A DNA stretch of 64,000 bases from Streptomyces sp. ST2-7A (GTDB taxonomy: Bacteria; Actinomycetota; Actinomycetes; Streptomycetales; Streptomycetaceae): the NCBI RefSeq assembly GCF_021390475.1, contig NZ_JAJUWS010000026.1:1-64000 (forward strand), given 5' to 3'. Position 1 is the first letter of the stretch. Every line of letters begins with the position of its first letter. A program made the position numbers and the translations under genes. The notes beneath the pieces are model-generated. The model did no database searches, was not told the origin of the DNA, and saw nothing but the letters and a program-made list of their open reading frames with translations. Shown in pieces: positions 26,072-34,997 of this stretch.

Positions 26072-27322
26072 TCACGGAGTCGGGGAGAGCGGGACGGCGG
26101 TCAGGGAGTGCCGGTGACGGCGCAGGCCGAACGCGGCGGTCACGGTGATGGCGGTGTGCAGCAGGGCCACGGCGATCAGCAGCGCGGGAAGTCCGGCCCG
26201 GGGAGCGGCGGCCAGCAGCACTCCGCCCACCGGCATGGGGGCCAGCAGTACCAGCGCCATCACGGCCACCGTGGAGCCGAAGACGTGCTGGGGGATCAGC
26301 CGGGCCCGGGTGGTGCGCAGGGCGACCAGGGCGGCGCCCTCGGCCGCCGCGAGCAGCGCCATCGCCGCGACGAACTGCGCGTAGGTTCCCGCCAGCGCGG
26401 CGCCGACGCCGGCCACGGCGGCGGTGAGGGAGGCGCTCAGGGCGATGGCCGGCACCCCGACCCGGCCCAACCGGCGGGCGCACAGCAGAGCGGCGAGCAG
26501 GGAGGCGGCGGCACCGATGCTCCACACCGCGCCGGTGGCCGCGGCCGAGCGGCCGTAGGAGGAGACGATCACGGGGACGGCCGCCTGGAGCAACCCGGTC
26601 AGCAGGTTCATGGTGACCAGCCCGGCGAGCAACCAGCACAGGGCAGGGGCCGACCGCAGCGCCCGGGCGCCGGCGCGCAGTCCCCGCGACCGCCGCCTGT
26701 CCCGCCCTTCCACCTCGGCGGGGTGCGGTATCCGCACCATCGCCACCAGCAGGGCGGTGATCAGCGACAGCGCCAGGGCGGCACTCAGACCGACCTGCCC
26801 ACCGACCACCAGCAGCACCCCGCCCACCAGGGGGCCGACCATGGCGCACGCCTGGTCGATGGCGGTCTGCACGCCCTGGAACCGGGCCTGGTCCCGATGC
26901 CCCCGGCCGACCGCCGCGCCGAGCGTCTCGGTGGCCAGATAGGCGACCTTCGCCAGGAAGCCGCAGGCCACTCCCAGCACGACGATCGCGGGCGCCCCGG
27001 CACCGGCGGCCAGTGCCGCCATTCCCCCGGCGAGCAGGATCGCGCGGGCCAGGGCGACGGCGAGCAGGACGACGCGCGGACGCAGCCGATCGACGAGTGG
27101 ACCGCCGAGGCCGATGGCCACGATGCGCGGGATCCACTCGGCGGCGAACGCCACACCCGCCCAGGTGGCGGAGCCGGTCAACTGGTAGACCAGCACGGGC
27201 ACCAGGTAGTCCACGATCGAGGTGGTCAGCCGGTCCCCGGCGCGCAGGGCGTGCACACGCCGGACCAGTTCCGGTGGCGCGGACGGGGTGATGGGGGGCG
27301 TCGACGACGCGACAGCGGGCAT
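26072..27322 (-). CDS. MFS transporter
   Basis: 416 aa with about twelve hydrophobic segments, 33 residues in from the N-terminus onward (for example AIVVLGVACGFLAKVAYLA and VGGVLLVVGGQVGLSAALAL). The GGPLVDRLRPRVVLLAVALA loop between helices 2 and 3 is the MFS signature region. Drug-efflux-like members of this type often export the product of a neighbouring biosynthetic operon. It lies 11 bases upstream of the ATP-grasp start, so one operon is likely. Confidence 0.85.
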   Translation of the reverse strand: MPAVASSTPPITPSAPPELVRRVHALRAGDRLTTSIVDYLVPVLVYQLTGSATWAGVAFAAEWIPRIVAIGLGGPLVDRLRPRVVLLAVALARAILLAGGMAALAAGAGAPAIVVLGVACGFLAKVAYLATETLGAAVGRGHRDQARFQGVQTAIDQACAMVGPLVGGVLLVVGGQVGLSAALALSLITALLVAMVRIPHPAEVEGRDRRRSRGLRAGARALRSAPALCWLLAGLVTMNLLTGLLQAAVPVIVSSYGRSAAATGAVWSIGAAASLLAALLCARRLGRVGVPAIALSASLTAAVAGVGAALAGTYAQFVAAMALLAAAEGAALVALRTTRARLIPQHVFGSTVAVMALVLLAPMPVGGVLLAAAPRAGLPALLIAVALLHTAITVTAAFGLRRHRHSLTAVPLSPTP

Positions 27323-27408
27323 GGCTCCTCGAAGGCGGTGGGATGGAGCGTGAAGGACTTGCCCGACGGCGACACGGGCCCGGGCGGGGAGATGGGAGGT
27401 GGGGCGGT

Positions 27409-28080
27409 TCAGCGCCCGCCGGGGCGGGGGCTCGGCGGTTGCGCCGGGACCGGGAGGGTCGGGGGAACCGGTGTCGCGACGGCCGGTCGGGTCGTCCCGG
27501 GGGCCGGGGAGGGCCGGGCGCTGCGGGTGTAAAGCCAGGTCAACCCGTGGAGGTGACGGCGTTGCTCGCGGTGTCGAACAGCGAGTGTGTTCACCCGCGC
27601 GGCGTTGTGGAGGATGTCCCCGTTTCCGAGGACGGTGACCTCAAGCCTGCCGTCCACCAGCCGGGCCAAGGCCTCGCGCAGACGCTCGGCTTCCTCCAGG
27701 AGCAGGTGGTCGGTGGTGTCGAGGTCGTCGGCGGCCGAAATGACCATGCGGGCGATCTTGCGAAGCGGGTCGTGCGTCTCGTGACGCGTCACCAACTCAT
27801 CGATCGAGAAACCGAGTTGTTTCTCGACCACGGTTGATCCGGCCGATGGTTCCGAGGTCTTCCGTGAAGGGGTGGGCACGTGGTCCTTTCCGGGTGGGGG
27901 AGGAGATGGTGGGCGCCACGCCCGGGGAGCGTCGGAGAAACGTGTCCGTGGGTCCCGGTCCCAGTCCACGACCCGGCCCCGGGCGGGGCCGTGGCCGGTG
28001 AGGTGGATGACCTCGATGCCGGTGGGCCGAAGGACATAGGCCCAGCTCAGGTCTCCGTCGAAGGCGTTGCTCTCGTTCAC
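27409..28080 (-). CDS. Hypothetical protein
   Basis: 223 aa; GTG start at 28080 overlaps the previous stop (GTGA). The N-terminus LSWAYVLRPTGIEVIHLTGH is a small beta unit. A helical region follows (HDPLRKIARMVISAADDLD, LLLEEAERLREALARLVDG) and then a Pro-rich tail. Not recognised. Confidence 0.6.
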   Translation of the reverse strand: MNESNAFDGDLSWAYVLRPTGIEVIHLTGHGPARGRVVDWDRDPRTRFSDAPRAWRPPSPPPPGKDHVPTPSRKTSEPSAGSTVVEKQLGFSIDELVTRHETHDPLRKIARMVISAADDLDTTDHLLLEEAERLREALARLVDGRLEVTVLGNGDILHNAARVNTLAVRHREQRRHLHGLTWLYTRSARPSPAPGTTRPAVATPVPPTLPVPAQPPSPRPGGR

Positions 28081-28400
28081 CGGCGTCCCTGCCTCCGGTC
28101 GGCCGGAAGCGGCTCGCGGAGAGGGCGCCAGGGGTGCTCCGGGGTGGGGGGGTACACGGCGGTGAGGGCGGTGCGCAGGGAATCCGGCGTGCCTTCCAGG
28201 AGGTCGTTGCCCAGGGTTTCCCAGCCGGTGCGCACATCGTCGATCAGGTATCGGGCCAGGGCTTCGGTGTCCCCGCCGAAGCGGTACCGACGGGCGGCCA
28301 GGAGCAGGGGCAGGTGATGGCCGGGGAAGCCGTCGTAGTGGACGTAGGTGCCGGAGAAGCCGTTCGGGGTGGGGCGGGCGATGCAGGAGCGGGTGGCCAG
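28077..28400 (-). CDS. Conserved hypothetical protein with a CTG start
   Basis: 107 aa. The frame reads ATRSCIARPTPNGFSGTYVH, YDGFPGHHLPLLLAARRYRF and LARYLIDDVRTGWETLGNDL, which looks strongly coding and resembles a small protein family of actinobacterial elements. The frame is closed by TGA at 28438-28440 and has no ATG, GTG or TTG before the conserved part. CTG at 28400 with GGGAG six bases upstream is the best start. The stop overlaps the next GTG. Confidence 0.7.
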   Translation of the reverse strand: MATRSCIARPTPNGFSGTYVHYDGFPGHHLPLLLAARRYRFGGDTEALARYLIDDVRTGWETLGNDLLEGTPDSLRTALTAVYPPTPEHPWRPLREPLPADRRQGRR

Positions 28401-28439
28401 GGTCGTCTCCCGGGCTGTCGGCCGGTTGTGGGGCCGGGG

Positions 28440-28874
28440 TCAGCGGGTGCGGCCGGGGGTGGTGGAGGGCGGAGGGGGCGGGGGAGTGCCGGGGAGGCGA
28501 CGCGAGGGGCCGGCCGTGCGGGGCGGCGGTGCGAGCGCGTGCATGCGGAGGGGTACGCCGTGCAGGTCCTCGGCGATGTCGCGCAGGGAGGCCGCCGCAT
28601 GGTCGAGGTCGTCGCGCAGGTCGAAGCCGTCATCGGTCTCGGTTTCCCGGGCCTTCTCGGCGGCTGCCTCGAAGAAGTCCGCGAGCCGTTCGAGGAGACC
28701 CTCGGTGGGGTGGAGGACGGGCTCGGTGAGCGCGGCGGCTTCCTCGACGCTGCGGGCGGCGTTGAGTCGGTCGGTCAGCTCCATGACGGCCCGGCCGTGG
28801 AGGTGGCGGCCTTCGAGGTCGCTCGGGGGCGGTGCGAGGGGAGAGGCCGGTGGCGTGTGGTGGGTGCAGCTCAG
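28440..28874 (-). CDS. Hypothetical helical protein with a CTG start
   Basis: 144 aa from CTG at 28874, five bases after GGAGGAA. LEGRHLHGRAVMELTDRLNA, LLERLADFFEAAAEKARETE and LDHAAASLRDIAEDLHGVPL form a helical core; a Pro-rich tail ends it. The first ATG (MELTDRL) has no ribosome site and would remove conserved-looking residues. It lies 14 bases after the virB4-like stop, so it belongs to the transfer operon. Confidence 0.65.
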   Translation of the reverse strand: MSCTHHTPPASPLAPPPSDLEGRHLHGRAVMELTDRLNAARSVEEAAALTEPVLHPTEGLLERLADFFEAAAEKARETETDDGFDLRDDLDHAAASLRDIAEDLHGVPLRMHALAPPPRTAGPSRRLPGTPPPPPPSTTPGRTR

Positions 28875-28888
28875 GGGTTCCTCCGGGG

Positions 28889-30394
28889 TCAGTGCATGCG
28901 GGCGTCGGTGTCGAAGAGGGACAGTTCGTGGGGGTGGAGGAGGTGTTGGACGACGAAGGAGCGTCCGGCGACCTTCCACAGTCCGCGCCCGCGGTTGAGG
29001 TGGGAGATGGCCTCGGTCTCCACCGAGGTGAGGCCCAGCAGCGAGGCGGCGGTGTGGATCTGGTCGGTCTCCTGCCGGTAGATGATGCGGGTGGAGCAGT
29101 CGGCCAGGAGTCCTTCGGCCAGGGCCCGGCCGCGGGAGCCCGCGTCGCCGGCGGTGAGCAGGTCGGACAGCCGGTGGATGACCATGAGGTTGGCGATGCC
29201 CAGGCCGCGGGAGAGTTTCCACTGCGCCTGCATGCGGGCCAGCAGGCCGGGGTGGCGCATCAGGCGCCAGGCCTCGTCGTAGACGATCCAGCGCCGGCCG
29301 CCGCGCGGGTCGGTGAGGGCCGATTCCATCCAGGCCGAGGCGCAGGTCATGGCGAGGACCAGGGCGGTGTCGTCGCCGGAGCCGCCCAGCCGGGAGAGGT
29401 CGATGGTGAGCATCGGGCTGTTCGGGTCGAAGGCCACGGTGCTGGGCGCGTCGAACATGCCGGCCAGGTCGCCGTGGACCAGGCGCCGCATGGCGTGGGC
29501 GAGGTCGCGGGCGGCGTCCCCGAGCCGACCGGACATGAGGCCTGCGGCCTCGTCGAGCCGGTCGGGGTTGTTGAGGGCGGAGGCGATGTCCCCGAGCAGC
29601 GGTGTCCGGGCCGAGCCGGCCGCTCGGGCGACGACGGTGTCGAGGGCGACATCGAGAGCGGTGTGCTCCATCGGCAGCAGGTCCCTGCCGAGCACGGTGC
29701 GGGCCAGGGAGCCGAGCAGGAGCAACCGGCGCTTGCGGACCTCCCCGGCCCAGTCGCTCTCGGCCACGGAGGCGGGGCGCGGTGCGGCGTCCAGCGGGTT
29801 CAGCCGGCCGGGAAGGCCGGGGCCCAGCGCGACGGATGTGCCGCCGAGCGCGCCGGCCACGGGGGTCCACTCGCCCTTGGGGTCGCAGGGCACGTAGACG
29901 CGGTATCCGAAGGCGACGGAGCGCAGCGCGAAGGACTTCGCGAGGGCGCTCTTGCCCTGCCCGATCACCCCAGCCAGCAGCACGTTCGGGTTGGTGAAGC
30001 CCTCGACCCTTCCGTACAGGGCGAAGGGGTCGAAGCAGAAACTGGCCTCGGCGTGGACGTCCCGTCCGATGTAGACCCCCTCGGCTCCCAGCCCGCCCTC
30101 GGCGAGGAAGGGGTAGGCACCGGCGGCGATGGCGGTGGTCATGCGGTGGGCGGGCAGCTTGAGCCGGTTCCCGCGGGCCGAGGCGGGGCCGGGGCGCCCA
30201 CCGGCCGGGTAGAGGGGAGCCGACTCGACGGGTTCCCCGGGGGCCGTGTCGGGGGAGGGGGCGCCGGTTTCCGCGCGGGCTTTGGCGGTGGCCTCGGTCA
30301 ACCGGCGGCGTGCGGCCCTGCGTTCGGCGCGATCGGTGCCGTGTGGGGTGAACAGGGGGGAGACGGAGGCGCGGCGCGCGGCGCGGGGGGTCAT
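28889..30394 (-). CDS. VirB4-like conjugation ATPase
   Basis: 501 aa. Walker A is AGVIGQGKSALAKS (about residue 142) and Walker B is RWIVYDEAWRLM (about residue 385). VYVPCDPKGEWTPVAGALGG and the ADCSTRIIYRQETDQIHTAA segment are typical of VirB4/TraC-type ATPases in actinobacterial type IV systems. It powers assembly and transport at the inner face of the membrane. It is short compared with about 800 aa in classical VirB4 because the N-terminal domain sits on the separate SCO6880-type protein upstream. Confidence 0.9.
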   Translation of the reverse strand: MTPRAARRASVSPLFTPHGTDRAERRAARRRLTEATAKARAETGAPSPDTAPGEPVESAPLYPAGGRPGPASARGNRLKLPAHRMTTAIAAGAYPFLAEGGLGAEGVYIGRDVHAEASFCFDPFALYGRVEGFTNPNVLLAGVIGQGKSALAKSFALRSVAFGYRVYVPCDPKGEWTPVAGALGGTSVALGPGLPGRLNPLDAAPRPASVAESDWAGEVRKRRLLLLGSLARTVLGRDLLPMEHTALDVALDTVVARAAGSARTPLLGDIASALNNPDRLDEAAGLMSGRLGDAARDLAHAMRRLVHGDLAGMFDAPSTVAFDPNSPMLTIDLSRLGGSGDDTALVLAMTCASAWMESALTDPRGGRRWIVYDEAWRLMRHPGLLARMQAQWKLSRGLGIANLMVIHRLSDLLTAGDAGSRGRALAEGLLADCSTRIIYRQETDQIHTAASLLGLTSVETEAISHLNRGRGLWKVAGRSFVVQHLLHPHELSLFDTDARMH

Positions 30395-30431
30395 CGTGGA
30401 GGGGGCCTTCGCGGGGGAGCGGGCGGGTTCT

Positions 30432-30896
30432 TCAGGTGACGCAGTGGGTGGTGTGGCCGTGCGGCGGGCCCTTGAGGTCGGTGGGGGTGGTCCGGCGGCG
30501 GACGGCGTGGCCGGAGGCGAGGTGACGCCGGCAGATCGTCATCAGCGGCGGCCCCTCGGGCAGCAGGTCGGGGTGACACTCCTCCTCATCGGTGTTCCGG
30601 TACGGCGCCGGGAGAAGGTGGAAGGCCTCGTGGAGGGCCCCGGCGGTCTGCCACAGCCGGGTGCGGGCGATCGCCAGATGACGGCCCGCGGCCGGGTACG
30701 GGGGGCGGGTCGACTCGGTGAGGTGATCGAGGAGCCGGTGCAGGGCGGTGAGGTGGGCGTGCAGGACGTCCAGGTGAACGCGGTCCACCGCCTCCCGCGG
30801 CCGGGCGGTCCGCTCGGTGAGGGAGCGGGTGTGGTGGCGCACTCCGGCACTCGCGGCCCGCAGGTAGGGGTGCGCGTCGTTCGGATGAGAGGGCAA
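30432..30896 (-). CDS. Hypothetical protein between two transfer genes
   Basis: 154 aa if TTG at 30896 (behind GGAAAGG) is the start. A four-helix-like region (VHLDVLHAHLTALHRLLDHL, IARTRLWQTAGALHEAFHLL) is followed by a Cys/His-containing C-terminus. Not recognised. Its place between the SCO6880-type and VirB4-like genes suggests a transfer-linked role. Confidence 0.55.
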   Translation of the reverse strand: MPSHPNDAHPYLRAASAGVRHHTRSLTERTARPREAVDRVHLDVLHAHLTALHRLLDHLTESTRPPYPAAGRHLAIARTRLWQTAGALHEAFHLLPAPYRNTDEEECHPDLLPEGPPLMTICRRHLASGHAVRRRTTPTDLKGPPHGHTTHCVT

Positions 30897-30949
30897 ACGG
30901 TCCTGCCTTTCCAAGGGGGTTTCCTTCCCGCCCCCGGGCGGGGGCGGGG

Positions 30950-32422
30950 TCACAGGGCGATGCGGGCCAACGGCAGGGCGCCGAGGAGGAAGGCGTCGGG
31001 CTGCTGGTAGTTGAGCCGGCGCAGGTCCACGCCCGCGGTGACCGCGGCGGTCTCGATCTGCGCGCAGGCGGCGTCGAGGAGGGCGTCGGTGTCGGCGGTG
31101 ACGGTGACCAGACCGGTCAGCGCGACATCGGCGTGGCCGGCGATGAGTTGACGCTCGCGGGCCTTGACGTCGGCGTACTCGACGGAGTCCTCCTCGCTGT
31201 CGACCTGACCGCGGCGGGCGCGTTCGTTGGCGTCGGCGATGATCGCGGCCTTCTTCCGCTGGACGTCCCGCAGCGCCGCCTCCAGGCTCTGCGGCACGTA
31301 CAGCAACGAGAGGCTGCGCCGAACCCCCGCGCTGAACATGAGCCCGTGCAGGAAACCGGCGCCCATCTCGGTGCGGGGCCAGTTCTCCACCCAGTAGGTG
31401 GCGTGGCGGGCGGTGTCGGTGGCCAGGCGGTCGTACTCCTCGACCTGGAGCACCGGTCCGGCCGCCGCCGGATCGGCCTCGGCCCGGCCGCTCGCGGACC
31501 ACTGTTGGAGGGCGGCCAGGGAACGCGGATCGTAGGCGGTGCGCACGAGCGCCGCGATCTCGCGGGCGGTCAGCCATCCGGTGACCACCAGTCCGGCGTC
31601 GCGCGCGGCCTGGGCGACGGAGGCGGTGGTCTGCGCCATGACGGTGAAGGCGCCCGGAAGTCCGCCGCCGGCCTGGGAGATGAGCCGTTTGGCGGCCCTG
31701 AGATCCAGGGAGATCGCCAGGTAGGTCTCGTGGGGAGCGGCGGCGGGCCCGGCGGAGGCGACCAGTTCGGAGTAGACCTGTCCGGCGACCGGTGCCTGTG
31801 GCCGGCCGTGTCGGGCCCAGTGCCGGGTGAGGCCGTCGCCGGAGTCGGGGACGGTGCGTTCCAGGACCTGGACGCAGGCGACGTGTCCGGTGCGGGCGGC
31901 ACCGGCCAGCGCGCGCCCCCAGCCGTTGACGTTGGTGTTCTGGGTGGCCGGGTCGAGCAGCGCGAACGCGCGGGAGGAGACGCGGGCGACGGCGGTCAGG
32001 GTCCGCCGGTGCGGGTCGTGCAGGGCCGCCGCGGCGTTGGTGGAGTCGCCGGGGGTGACGACCTTCAGGGAGGCCGCGGTGCCGGGCAGGTGCAGTGCGC
32101 CGTCCCGGCGCGGGCGGGTGACCGGTCGGCCGAGCCACAGGGTGTGACCGGTACGGCGCCGGTAGGCGTACCGGGTGACGATCGGCGCCCATTCGATCAG
32201 GGATCGGCCGTGGCGGCGGATCGCGACCAGGGCGGCGACGACCGCCCACACGGGGGCCAGCGCCAGCGCGCCGAGGAGACCGGCGGAGATCACCGCCACC
32301 AGCAGCAGGGCCAACGCGCAGGAGAAGAGGAGGAGTTGGGGGAGGGAGAGGCCGAGGAGGATGCCGCGCCGGGAACGGTGGGGGAACTTCACCGTGACCG
32401 GGGCGACGGACAGGTCGGACAA
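30950..32422 (-). CDS. SCO6880 family conjugation protein
   Basis: 490 aa. Two adjacent membrane helices lie near residues 22-65 (LLLFSCALALLLVAVISAGL, then ALAPVWAVVAALVAI). The rest is a cytoplasmic alpha/beta region with TYLAISLDLRAAKRLISQAG and YWVENWPRTEMGAGFLHGL. This is the SCO6880 layout, a PrgI-like membrane part joined to the N-terminal region of VirB4. It probably works as a unit with the ATPase encoded two genes downstream. Confidence 0.85.
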   Translation of the reverse strand: MSDLSVAPVTVKFPHRSRRGILLGLSLPQLLLFSCALALLLVAVISAGLLGALALAPVWAVVAALVAIRRHGRSLIEWAPIVTRYAYRRRTGHTLWLGRPVTRPRRDGALHLPGTAASLKVVTPGDSTNAAAALHDPHRRTLTAVARVSSRAFALLDPATQNTNVNGWGRALAGAARTGHVACVQVLERTVPDSGDGLTRHWARHGRPQAPVAGQVYSELVASAGPAAAPHETYLAISLDLRAAKRLISQAGGGLPGAFTVMAQTTASVAQAARDAGLVVTGWLTAREIAALVRTAYDPRSLAALQQWSASGRAEADPAAAGPVLQVEEYDRLATDTARHATYWVENWPRTEMGAGFLHGLMFSAGVRRSLSLLYVPQSLEAALRDVQRKKAAIIADANERARRGQVDSEEDSVEYADVKARERQLIAGHADVALTGLVTVTADTDALLDAACAQIETAAVTAGVDLRRLNYQQPDAFLLGALPLARIAL

Positions 32423-32503
32423 GAGGCTGGTCCAAGGGGGCGCGGGCGGGGCCCGGGGGCGGGGAGAGGGATGGGCATCCCGCCCCCGGGCGCACGGGGT
32501 GCG

Positions 32504-33883
32504 TCAGGGGTTGGCCCAGGGCGGCTTGGACGCCGAGGGCGTGGCGGCCCGGGGGCCGGCGGCCGGAGGGGCTCCCTGCGGCGGCGGACTCGTGGTGGGC
32601 GGCGGGGACGTGGTCGGGGGTGTGGACTGCCGGACCCCGGTCGGGCCGGGTGCGGGCGCGGGCGTCGGTGCGGTGCCCGATCGGTCGCCGGTGGTCCCGG
32701 CAGGGCCGGTGGGCGGTGGAGCCGTCCCCTTCGGCTCCGCCGTGCTGGGGCCGCCGGCGGTTCGACCTCCGCCGTTATCCGAGCCCTTGGTGCTTCCCCC
32801 GCCCGTCGGGGTGGGGTTGCCGGCGCCGGGGAGGGGGTTGCCCGTCACCGTGGCCGGACCCTGGGGCGCCGCGCGGGACCCGACGCGGGCACCGCCGGCC
32901 AGGGCGGCGGCTCCGCCGGTTCCGGCCGTGCCGGCCATGGCCGCGACCTTGCGTCCGGCGCGCTCGGTGTGCTGCCTGGCCACCCCGGCTCCGGCGCCGG
33001 CGGCGCGGTGCAGGGACTCGCCGTCGGAACCCTCGGCCGCCCAGTGGACGAACTTGAAGGTCGCATACGGGCACAGCAGCACCAGGACCATGACGACGAT
33101 GCCGGCCATGACGTCGGCGAGTGCGGCGACCCCGTCGCCGGGCTCGGTGTCGCCGATGGCGGAGACACCGAGGAGGAAGACGATCGTCATGAGGAGCTTG
33201 GAGACCACCAGGGTGGCGGTGGCCTCGATCCATCCCCTGCGCCAGCGGCGGGCGGCCTCCCAGCCCCCACCTGCCCCGGCGAAGACCGCGAGGGTGACGA
33301 GCACGAGGATGCCGACCTTGCGGACCATCATCACGCACCAGTAGAGGAATGCGCCGATGGCGCATCCCAGGGCCGCGATGGTGGGCACCAGCCAGCCCAA
33401 ACCGCCCAGGGCCCCGATGTGGGAGAGCTTGACGAGGCGTCGGACGGCGTCCTCGAAGCTGCTGTTGGCGGCCATGAACAGGCCGTCGGACAGGGCGTCG
33501 ACGACCTCGATCGCCACGGTGGTCAGGGCGATGGCGCAGAAGGCGAACAGCACGCCGCTCGCCGTGCCGGTGAAGGCCCGGGTGAGGGCCTGACCGTCGC
33601 GGAGGAACGCCGCTCGAACGAGCTGGGCGCAGAAGGTGCCGACGAGGACGACCAGCCCGATCGGCAGGATCATCTCGTAGTTGTCGCGGAACCAGCCGGC
33701 GTTCAGATCCACCCGGGTGGTGGTGTTGACCGCCTCGGCGGCGAGTTCGGCGGCTGCCGCCGCCAGCTCACCGGCCGATTTGGCCATCCAGTTGCCGATC
33801 GCCTCGCCGGGGTTGGCGATGAAGTCGGCCGCGTCGCTGATCGAGCACAGGGCGCCCGCCAGCGGAAGGTCGCAGAATTCCAT
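32504..33883 (-). CDS. TrbL/VirB6-like membrane protein
   Basis: 459 aa from ATG at 33883. At least six hydrophobic helices lie between residues 60 and 300 (MILPIGLVVLVGTFCAQLV, SGVLFAFCAIALTTVAIEVV, VGILVLVTLAVFAGAGG, LLMTIVFLLGVSAIG). The last 160 residues are Gly/Pro/Thr-rich and disordered. The order matches the polytopic TrbL/VirB6 channel component of type IV systems. It lies between VirB8-like and SCO6880-type genes. Confidence 0.82.
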   Translation of the reverse strand: MEFCDLPLAGALCSISDAADFIANPGEAIGNWMAKSAGELAAAAAELAAEAVNTTTRVDLNAGWFRDNYEMILPIGLVVLVGTFCAQLVRAAFLRDGQALTRAFTGTASGVLFAFCAIALTTVAIEVVDALSDGLFMAANSSFEDAVRRLVKLSHIGALGGLGWLVPTIAALGCAIGAFLYWCVMMVRKVGILVLVTLAVFAGAGGGWEAARRWRRGWIEATATLVVSKLLMTIVFLLGVSAIGDTEPGDGVAALADVMAGIVVMVLVLLCPYATFKFVHWAAEGSDGESLHRAAGAGAGVARQHTERAGRKVAAMAGTAGTGGAAALAGGARVGSRAAPQGPATVTGNPLPGAGNPTPTGGGSTKGSDNGGGRTAGGPSTAEPKGTAPPPTGPAGTTGDRSGTAPTPAPAPGPTGVRQSTPPTTSPPPTTSPPPQGAPPAAGPRAATPSASKPPWANP

Positions 33884-33918
33884 GGGTAAAGAGGCAGTCC
33901 TTCTCCGGTCGGATCCGG

Positions 33919-34614
33919 TCAGGGCGCCACGTGGGGCGCGACGGCGACCAGGGAGCAGGCCCGGGCGGGGCGGCACTGCACGGCCAGGGTGATGGAGCGG
34001 TCCTCCGCGCCGCTCCCGCCATTGGCCCATGTGATCCGCTGGGTGCCGGTGACGGTGACGGCGTAGATGTACGCCTTGGTGATCGCGGCCGGGTCCTCGG
34101 CCAGGGCCTGCCGGAACGCCGAGGGGTAGTGCCCGGTAGCCGCGTCGGCGGTGGCGTGCTGCCCCTGGTCGGCCATCCGCGACCACAGGGTCGGATCGGG
34201 GACCCGGGCGGAGACCGAGGACCAGTCGCGGTACCGCGACTCGGTGGTCATCCACGCCTCCACACCGGCCAGGTGGTGCTCGTGGTCGGTGTCGCGGGTG
34301 TCGTAGGACCACAGCATCACCGCGGCGGCCTCCGCGAAGGCGACGGGATCGGAGATCTTCGGCGGCGCGGGCACCGGCCCCGCTCCGGGCGTCGGGTCCG
34401 TCTCAGCCGGCCCGGCCGGGCCGGTCGAAGGGCTCGGCGGGGCGGCGGCCGAACCGCCGGGCGGGGAGGAGGGCTGTTCCTCGCGACCGGTGATGTGGGC
34501 GCTCACCCCGGCGGTGACCAGCAGGCCGGTCAGGACACCGGCGAGCACGAGAGCGCGGCGCCCCGTCGACCAGCCGGTGCGGTGGCCCGGGAGGGGGAGG
34601 GATCGCTTCGGCAT
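33919..34614 (-). CDS. VirB8-like single-span transfer protein
   Basis: 231 aa. One membrane helix (ALVLAGVLTGLLVTAGVSA, residues 22-40) is followed by a Pro/Gly-rich linker and a folded domain from about residue 85 (DPVAFAEAAAVMLWSYDT, then AFRQALAEDPAAITKAYIYAV). Such a bitopic layout with an NTF2-like outer domain is that of VirB8/TcpC. The assignment is by layout and position. The ATG shares its first base with the previous stop (TGATG). Confidence 0.7.
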   Translation of the reverse strand: MPKRSLPLPGHRTGWSTGRRALVLAGVLTGLLVTAGVSAHITGREEQPSSPPGGSAAAPPSPSTGPAGPAETDPTPGAGPVPAPPKISDPVAFAEAAAVMLWSYDTRDTDHEHHLAGVEAWMTTESRYRDWSSVSARVPDPTLWSRMADQGQHATADAATGHYPSAFRQALAEDPAAITKAYIYAVTVTGTQRITWANGGSGAEDRSITLAVQCRPARACSLVAVAPHVAP

Positions 34615-34922
34615 CACTGGACCTGCGACCCCAGGGCCGAGAAGAAGGCCACGATGCCGTTCGCCGCACCCAGGCCGAGGGCGGCGCCCGCCGCCACGAC
34701 GGCTCCCTTCTTGCCGTTGGCCTCGGCCTGATGACCACCGCTGTGGTGACCCCATGCCCACACCGCCAGGCTGACGGCGAGTGCGCCGACCACGGCGATG
34801 ATGCCGAACAGGTTGATCGAGCTGACGACGTTCTTCAGGACGGCCAGGCCCGGTAGGCCGCCCCCGCTGGGGGTGATCCCCGGGTCGAAGGCGATGAGGA
34901 CGTGTTCGGCGAGAGGACTCAT
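34614..34922 (-). CDS. DUF6112 family, VirB2-like small membrane protein
   Basis: 102 aa. Two hydrophobic helices (LFGIIAVVGALAVSLAVWAW, then GAVVAAGAALGLGAANGIVA) enclose a short charged loop, GHHSGGHQAEANGKKG. This is the DUF6112 pattern, a pilin-sized component found in actinobacterial transfer operons. Translation is coupled to the VirB8-like gene. Confidence 0.82.
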   Translation of the reverse strand: MSPLAEHVLIAFDPGITPSGGGLPGLAVLKNVVSSINLFGIIAVVGALAVSLAVWAWGHHSGGHQAEANGKKGAVVAAGAALGLGAANGIVAFFSALGSQVQ

Positions 34923-34997
34923 GGCTGCGGCAGGGCTCCTTGCGTACGGGCCGGTGGGTCGGGGCGGGGAGGAGGAAGAGCCGGTCGGGGGCCGGGG

